Source: Nitrosovibrio tenuis | GTDB taxonomy: Bacteria; Pseudomonadota; Gammaproteobacteria; Burkholderiales; Nitrosomonadaceae | DNA: 64,000 nucleotides | NCBI RefSeq assembly: GCF_900109785.1 | Contig: NZ_FOBH01000004.1 | Location: 186,001 to 250,000, forward strand | Reading direction: 5' to 3' | Shown here: in pieces, positions 59,391 to 64,000 of the stretch | How the letters are laid out: each line of letters begins with the position of its first letter | Numbering within the stretch: position 1 is the first letter of the stretch | Program-made: the position numbers and the translations under genes | Notes under the pieces: generated by a model | Told to the model about the DNA's origin: nothing | The model's input: the letters and a program-made list of their open reading frames with translations, nothing else | Databases searched by the model: none

Positions 59391-60842
59391 ATGAGCAGCG
59401 AAATTCTCGTCAACATTACGCCGCAGGAAACGCGAGTTGCCTTCATCGAGCAAGGCGCGGTGCAGGAATTGCACATCGAGCGAACCAGCAGCTGCGGGAT
59501 CGTCGGCAATATTTACAATGGCCGCGTTACCCGCGTACTGCCGGGAATGCAGTCCGCCTTTGTCGACATCGGCCTGGATCGCGCTGCCTTCCTCCACCTC
59601 GCTGATATATGGCGGTTACGCCAGAGCGAGGATGCTGATAAACCTATCGAAAGACTGCTGCATGAAGGGAAGAACATTCTCGTCCAGGTTATCAAGGATT
59701 CCATCGGTACCAAGGGGGCGCGCCTTTCTACCCAAGTCAGCATTGCCGGGCGAATGCTGGTCTACCTGCCTCAGGTTGCCCATATCGGCATTTCCCAGCG
59801 CATAGAGGATGAAACCGAGCGTAAGTCTCTCCGCGAGAGGCTGAAGCATTTGCTGCCGTCCGGAGAGAAGGGCGGCTTTATCATTCGTACGATGGCTGAG
59901 GCCGCGAGCGAGCAGGATCTGCGCACAGATATCGAATACCTGCACAAGCTATGGCGCGATATCAAGGAGACGTCGGCGGCTGCGCTGCCTGGGTTGTTGT
60001 ATCAGGACCTGAATCTCAGCTATCGCGTCCTGCGGGATTTCGTGAATGACGACACAACGCGTATTCTGGTTGATTCGCGCGAGACATTTCAGAAGATGAG
60101 GGCATTTGCCCAGGTTTACATGTCCAACGTGATGGACCGGATAGACCATTATGCTGGGGAGCGGCCATTATTTGATCTGTATGGCGTGGAAGAAGAAATC
60201 GAAAAATCCCTCGCGCGGCGCGTCGATCTGAAATCCGGCGGATATCTCATTATCGACCAAACCGAGGCGCTTACCACGATCGATGTGAATACCGGGGGTT
60301 TTGTTGGCGTGCGGAGCTTCGACGACACCATTTTCAAAACCAACCTCGAGGCGGCTCAGTCCATAGCGCGTCAGTTGCGTCTGCGAAATCTCGGCGGCAT
60401 TATCATTATCGATTTTATCGATATGGAGGATGCAGAGCACAAGAACGCCGTACTTGCGGAATTCAAGAAGTCATTGACCAAAGACAGAACACATATGACG
60501 GTAAATGGCTTTACTGCGCTTGGGCTGGTGGAAATGACGCGGAAACGCACGCGTGAAAGCCTTGCTCATGCCCTGTGCGAGACGTGTCCAACCTGCCAGG
60601 GCCGCAGTAAAATAAGGACAGCACAAACGATGTGTTACGAAATTCTGCGTGAGTTGCTGCGCGAATCCCGTCAATTCGATGCGCGCGAGTTTCGGATACT
60701 TGCATCGCAACAGGTGATCGACCTGTTTCTCGATGAGGAATCCCAAAGCTTGGCGCAACTGGCCGATTTTATTGCCAAACCCATCAGTCTGCAGGTCGAG
60801 GCAACCTATACCCAGGAACAATATGATGTGATTTTGATGTAG
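59391..60842 (+). CDS. rng: Ribonuclease G
   Basis: 483 residues of the RNase E/G family. The N-terminal S1 domain (GNIYNGRVTRVLPG), the DNase-like catalytic region with the metal site (LTTIDVNTGGFVG, IIDFIDM) and the Zn-link CETCPTCQG are present; the long RNase E C-terminus is absent. It matures 16S rRNA and cuts mRNA. It begins 23 bp after maf. Confidence 0.96.
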   Translation: MSSEILVNITPQETRVAFIEQGAVQELHIERTSSCGIVGNIYNGRVTRVLPGMQSAFVDIGLDRAAFLHLADIWRLRQSEDADKPIERLLHEGKNILVQVIKDSIGTKGARLSTQVSIAGRMLVYLPQVAHIGISQRIEDETERKSLRERLKHLLPSGEKGGFIIRTMAEAASEQDLRTDIEYLHKLWRDIKETSAAALPGLLYQDLNLSYRVLRDFVNDDTTRILVDSRETFQKMRAFAQVYMSNVMDRIDHYAGERPLFDLYGVEEEIEKSLARRVDLKSGGYLIIDQTEALTTIDVNTGGFVGVRSFDDTIFKTNLEAAQSIARQLRLRNLGGIIIIDFIDMEDAEHKNAVLAEFKKSLTKDRTHMTVNGFTALGLVEMTRKRTRESLAHALCETCPTCQGRSKIRTAQTMCYEILRELLRESRQFDAREFRILASQQVIDLFLDEESQSLAQLADFIAKPISLQVEATYTQEQYDVILM

Positions 60843-61358
60843 CAACTGTGGCGGATAAATTAGAGATCATCGGCGTGTTTACTGCCGATCTCCATCTCCA
60901 GATTTCCGTCTCCATGGACGATGTATTCGGACTTCTTTGTGCATCGCTAACTCGGAGATAACTGCTTTCATTGCCTTGGCATTTAAACATCGTTCTCCCG
61001 TCTTAGAGCTTATCGGCTATCAATGTGGGAACGATACGCAACATGGGATCTTGTGAGCGCATCGGTAAACGCGCATCGGTAAACACATTGATATTGTGAT
61101 TACGCATATCTCCTTTTGATAAGCCTCGGTTACGGGTAGCCGTACTTCGGTCCAATGGTAAAATCTCGCAATGCGGTTAACATAGGGAAACCAATCGCTT
61201 CCTTTTTTGGCGAGCTTTTGCGGCGCAGCGCTTAACGCGGATCATCACTGAACTGTTTGTTTGCATATGGCTCACGCCCAAGCAGGCGCATTCGGAATGC
61301 GCTGATTGGGTTAATCTTTGCAATAAAAGGTCGAATAACTTCTAATAATGGGACTCCT
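60843..61358. other. Intergenic region after rng with bulged hairpin and short repeat
   Basis: About 515 bases without a recognised gene. A bulged hairpin (GAGA and TCGGC pairing with GCCGA and TCTC, about 60864-60893) follows rng. A 14-bp tandem repeat lies at 61057-61084. The following small gene's frame is open to 61257, but its upstream part looks non-coding. Confidence 0.4.
61057..61084. repeat. 14-bp perfect tandem repeat
   Basis: GCGCATCGGTAAAC occurs twice in direct succession (61057-61070, 61071-61084), then AC. No function evident. Confidence 0.85.
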
Positions 61359-61637
61359 ATGGTCGACACATCAGCTTTAGACGAAACATATGAGCTGGCA
61401 GATATACTGATAAAGAAAGCGACGAAAGAGCAACTTGCGGAATGCGCGCGATTGCTCGCCTTGAATCTTGCTCATCATCAGATAAACCATGCGGAAATAC
61501 CGGTGGAGGAGACCCTCTCTCTATTGCGCAGGGCTGAGCCCAACGAGGAGCATTTAAACGTACTTATCGAAGGGATGCTAAACTTGATAGGCGTTTTGGT
61601 GAATGTATGCGGCGGACCGGGCCATGTAAGGCATTGA
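61359..61637 (+). CDS. Uncharacterised small soluble protein
   Basis: 92 residues from ATG 61359 (weak GGGA-type site). Mostly helical (ELADILIKKATKEQ, RLLALNLAHHQ), with a glycine/cysteine-containing end VNVCGGPGHVRH. I do not recognise the family. The open frame extends 34 codons upstream with a non-ATG start; the composition changes there, so the shorter form is preferred. Confidence 0.6.
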   Translation: MVDTSALDETYELADILIKKATKEQLAECARLLALNLAHHQINHAEIPVEETLSLLRRAEPNEEHLNVLIEGMLNLIGVLVNVCGGPGHVRH

Positions 61638-61876
61638 TGCCGACCGGCGGTTTTCTGCTTTTCAGTCAGAACGGGCGATGTTGATGCAATTCAGGGCCCG
61701 TGACCCGCGTTTCCCCCGCTCCTTTTCCGTGCTTCCCTTGGAATCATCCCGAGTCTTAGCATACCGTTCCTGTATGCCCGGCATTCCTTCAGGCATTCTT
61801 CGATAAATGTGCCCCGCAAGATGACTCAAATATATTACATGCTCTTGCGCATGCGTTTAATCAGCGGTGACTGCCC

Positions 61877-63187
61877 ATGCGCCTAGACGAGGAATCGCCT
61901 TATCTTGCAACAGGGGTGAGCCGCCGGGAAGCATGGTCATGGGCGATGTTTGATTTTGCCAATTCCGGCTACACGACCGTTGTCATTACCGCAATTTTCA
62001 ACGCTTACTTTGTTGCGGTCATAGCGAACAACGAGGACTGGGGAACGCTTGCCTGGACGATATCGCTCGCGGTGTCGTACGGGCTCATCATTTTGACCGC
62101 ACCTGTGGTGGGGGCCTATGCTGACGCATATGGCGCGAAAAAACGTTTGCTGCTTCTGACCACCATAGGCTGCGTTCTTTTCACCGCTATGCTCTACTTT
62201 GCAGGACCGGGCGATTTATGGTTGGCCGCAGCGCTCGTTATCCTTAGCAATTTTTTTTTTGGTACCGGTGAAAACCTGATCGCAGCATTTTTGCCGGAGT
62301 TGGCACGGAGCGATACGCTGGGTAAAGTGTCAGGCTGGGGCTGGAGCTTTGGTTACATCGGTGGTCTTGTCAGCCTGGGTCTATCGCTGGCATATGTCAC
62401 TTGGGCGCAGGGGCAAGGCCTGCCAGCTGACCAGTTTGTTCCCGTAACCATGTTGATTACGGCCGGCTTGTTTGCGGTATCCAGTATTCCGACCTTCCTT
62501 TACCTCAAGGAACGGGCTCTACCCCAGCCGCACAGAGCCGGAATTAGCGTGATGCATGAAGCATTTGCCAGACTGAAGGAAACGCTCGATCGCGTACGCG
62601 ATTATCGCGATCTGACCCGATTCCTGGCCTGTCTCGTATTTTACCAGGCGGGTATACAGACTGTTATTACACTGGCGGCTATATATGCTCAGCAGGTGAT
62701 GGGCTTTAATACGGCCGATACCATGTTTCTTGTGCTGGTGGTTAACGTCACGGCTTCGGTGGGCGCATTCGTTTTCGGAAATATGCAAGACCGAATGGGC
62801 CATATCCGTACCATGGCGCTGACGCTTCTTGGTTGGATGGTTATGGTATTGCTTGCGTGGATGGCGGAAACGCGTGGGATGTTCTGGCTGGCTGCAAATG
62901 TTGCCGGCCTGTGTCTAGGGGCATCCCAGTCAGCGGCGAGGGCTTTGGTAGGCTATTTCAGCCCAGCGCCGAGGCGTGCTGAATTTTTTGGATTGTGGGG
63001 ATTAGCGGTGAAATTGTCATCGATACTCGGACCTTTGACCTATGGTTTGGTAAGCTGGATTTCACGGGGCGATCACCGGCTTGCCATGCTGATCTCCGGC
63101 GGTTACTTCATTATCGGTCTGGCGATATTGATGAGTGTAAATATACGTAGGGGCCGCGAAGCCGCTCTGCACGCTGAAGCGATCTGA
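61877..63187 (+). CDS. MFS transporter of the UMF1/Atg22 type
   Basis: 436 residues with 11 to 12 membrane segments. The opening SRREAWSWAMFDFANSGYT (start SRREAWSWAMFDF) is characteristic of UMF1/Atg22-like permeases, and YADAYGAKKRLLL is the MFS loop motif. Yeast Atg22 exports vacuolar amino acids; bacterial substrates are unknown. Confidence 0.88.
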   Translation: MRLDEESPYLATGVSRREAWSWAMFDFANSGYTTVVITAIFNAYFVAVIANNEDWGTLAWTISLAVSYGLIILTAPVVGAYADAYGAKKRLLLLTTIGCVLFTAMLYFAGPGDLWLAAALVILSNFFFGTGENLIAAFLPELARSDTLGKVSGWGWSFGYIGGLVSLGLSLAYVTWAQGQGLPADQFVPVTMLITAGLFAVSSIPTFLYLKERALPQPHRAGISVMHEAFARLKETLDRVRDYRDLTRFLACLVFYQAGIQTVITLAAIYAQQVMGFNTADTMFLVLVVNVTASVGAFVFGNMQDRMGHIRTMALTLLGWMVMVLLAWMAETRGMFWLAANVAGLCLGASQSAARALVGYFSPAPRRAEFFGLWGLAVKLSSILGPLTYGLVSWISRGDHRLAMLISGGYFIIGLAILMSVNIRRGREAALHAEAI

Positions 63188-63323
63188 CGATTTGCCAAGG
63201 CGGGTACAATTCGAAACAATACCGAATGGTATCTTTCTGTATCTTTCTTTTACCCACTCGCTTGCCCGCCCCCCGGTTGCCAATTGATATGCAGCTCAGC
63301 GCAAAAGGAAACCCTGACGCGTC

Positions 63324-63812
63324 TTAATGATGCATATGGTGGTCGTGCGCCTCGTTCGCTCCGGCTGGGGTTTTGCCAGCCTGGGATTTTTTAGCGGGTT
63401 TCGCCTTGGGCTTGAGCGGCGTGAAGCGAGCCGATTGCGCTTCGTATTCTGGCAATTTGAGGAACACGATAATCGCCGTGTCCGGGGTGACAGAGAAATC
63501 CCCGCTGCCCCTGAGCATGTTGTCGCCAGCAGGTTCCAACTTTACCGAAGTTTTAGGTTTTGCCTTGCCTACCTGGATGCTTGCTTTGCCCACTCCTCCC
63601 TCCGTGGCAACATTGTTATCCCCGTGATCCGTTACATAGAGTACGATTTCCTTGTCCTTTGTGACGAGCTCCAGATGATACGGCCCCGCCATGCGCATCT
63701 GCCCACCATGCGGCGTTGTGATGTTGTCGAAGTGTTGCTCGGTATGCGCTGAAACGGGCAGTGATACGGCCAGCGTCGTACTAATCAATACAGTGGCCAA
63801 TGATTTGTGCAT
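63324..63812 (-). CDS. Secreted His-rich protein, possible metal binder
   Basis: 162 residues with a signal peptide cleaved near PVSA. An N-terminal block HFDNITTPHGGQMRMAG then YHLELV recalls small metal-associated domains. The C-terminus is Lys/Ala-rich and ends with a His cluster (HDHHMHH). I infer periplasmic metal binding, with no direct proof. It lies 118 bp downstream of another minus-strand gene that ends in HVH. Confidence 0.72.
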   Translation of the reverse strand: MHKSLATVLISTTLAVSLPVSAHTEQHFDNITTPHGGQMRMAGPYHLELVTKDKEIVLYVTDHGDNNVATEGGVGKASIQVGKAKPKTSVKLEPAGDNMLRGSGDFSVTPDTAIIVFLKLPEYEAQSARFTPLKPKAKPAKKSQAGKTPAGANEAHDHHMHH

Positions 63813-63930
63813 CTCTTCTCTCCTTATGCGGACTGCGAACTACGGGGTAACGATCAAATTTGATTGAAAGATAAACCTGCTCCAGGCGTTATCCCACTGG
63901 CTGATCTCTTGTGTTTTATTGACCGCGCGC

Positions 63931-64000
63931 TCAATGGACGTGATCGCCGGGTGGTGGGAGGATTTCCTTTTCCCGGTTGAGTTGTGCGAGCTGTTGCAGC
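63931..64000 (-). CDS. C-terminal end of a minus-strand gene, cut by window end
   Basis: The last codons of a minus-strand gene run into the window edge, ending LQQLAQLNREKEILPPPGD then HVH and a stop at 63931-63933. A tail like this would suit an outer-membrane efflux (TolC-type) protein, which would match the His-rich neighbour, but so short a piece cannot be assigned. Confidence 0.6.
   Translation of the reverse strand, partial: LQQLAQLNREKEILPPPGDHVH

Overview
The window reads as a chromosomal segment of a betaproteobacterium, most likely a Nitrosospira-like member of the Nitrosomonadaceae. That placement is inferred from protein style, the dapF-DUF484-xerC-hslV-hslU order, an ahcY gene with an SAH riboswitch, and a small periplasmic cytochrome c; no rRNA or ammonia-oxidation gene is present to fix it. 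Nearly all of the window is ordinary core genome on both strands. I saw no tRNA, rRNA, CRISPR array, complete insertion sequence or prophage.

Layout. 1-9.5 kb is the most accessory part. It holds the 3' end of an HvfC/BufC-type gene (partner of MNIO RiPP enzymes), a methyltransferase with an unclear start, a BaiN/HI0933 flavoprotein, a heavy-metal-type two-component system followed by an operator and promoter that now lead into a truncated remnant, a START-like secreted protein, and an unusual GNAT / paired small transporter / ureohydrolase-like cluster. 9.6-14.1 kb (minus strand) is dapF, DUF484, xerC, hslV, hslU. 14.2-18 kb (plus) is the S-adenosylmethionine cycle: metK, SAH riboswitch, ahcY, metF. 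18.1-26.2 kb (minus) is a serine/alanine-glyoxylate aminotransferase and the cell-shape cluster mreB-mreC-mreD-mrdA-rodA-rlpA. 26.3-29.7 kb is gatCAB. 30-37 kb holds a pteridine reductase, a MidA-type methyltransferase, a CBS protein, a decayed GDT1/TMEM165 cation transporter, glcF, coq7, osmC and ydcF. 37-43.5 kb has cytochrome c, a DUF255 protein, ilvD, lgt and a methyltransferase. 43.5-52 kb is a run of small or poorly known genes plus pyrC, an AIF-like reductase and folD. 52.7-60.9 kb is aceE-aceF, nadD-rsfS-rlmH, maf and rng. The right end has an UMF1-type MFS transporter and a secreted His-rich protein beside the tail of another minus-strand gene.

How the genes fit together. MetK makes SAM, AhcY removes SAH under SAH-riboswitch control, and MetF supplies methyl-THF. 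GlcF and the aminotransferase point to glycolate/glyoxylate handling, as expected of an autotroph with Rubisco. mreBCD-mrdAB-rlpA builds the lateral wall. The left arm shows gene decay: a duplicated and truncated HI0933 tail, an orphaned metal-type promoter and a multiply frameshifted GDT1 gene. The most plausible little-described system is the four-gene cluster at 6.7-9.5 kb.
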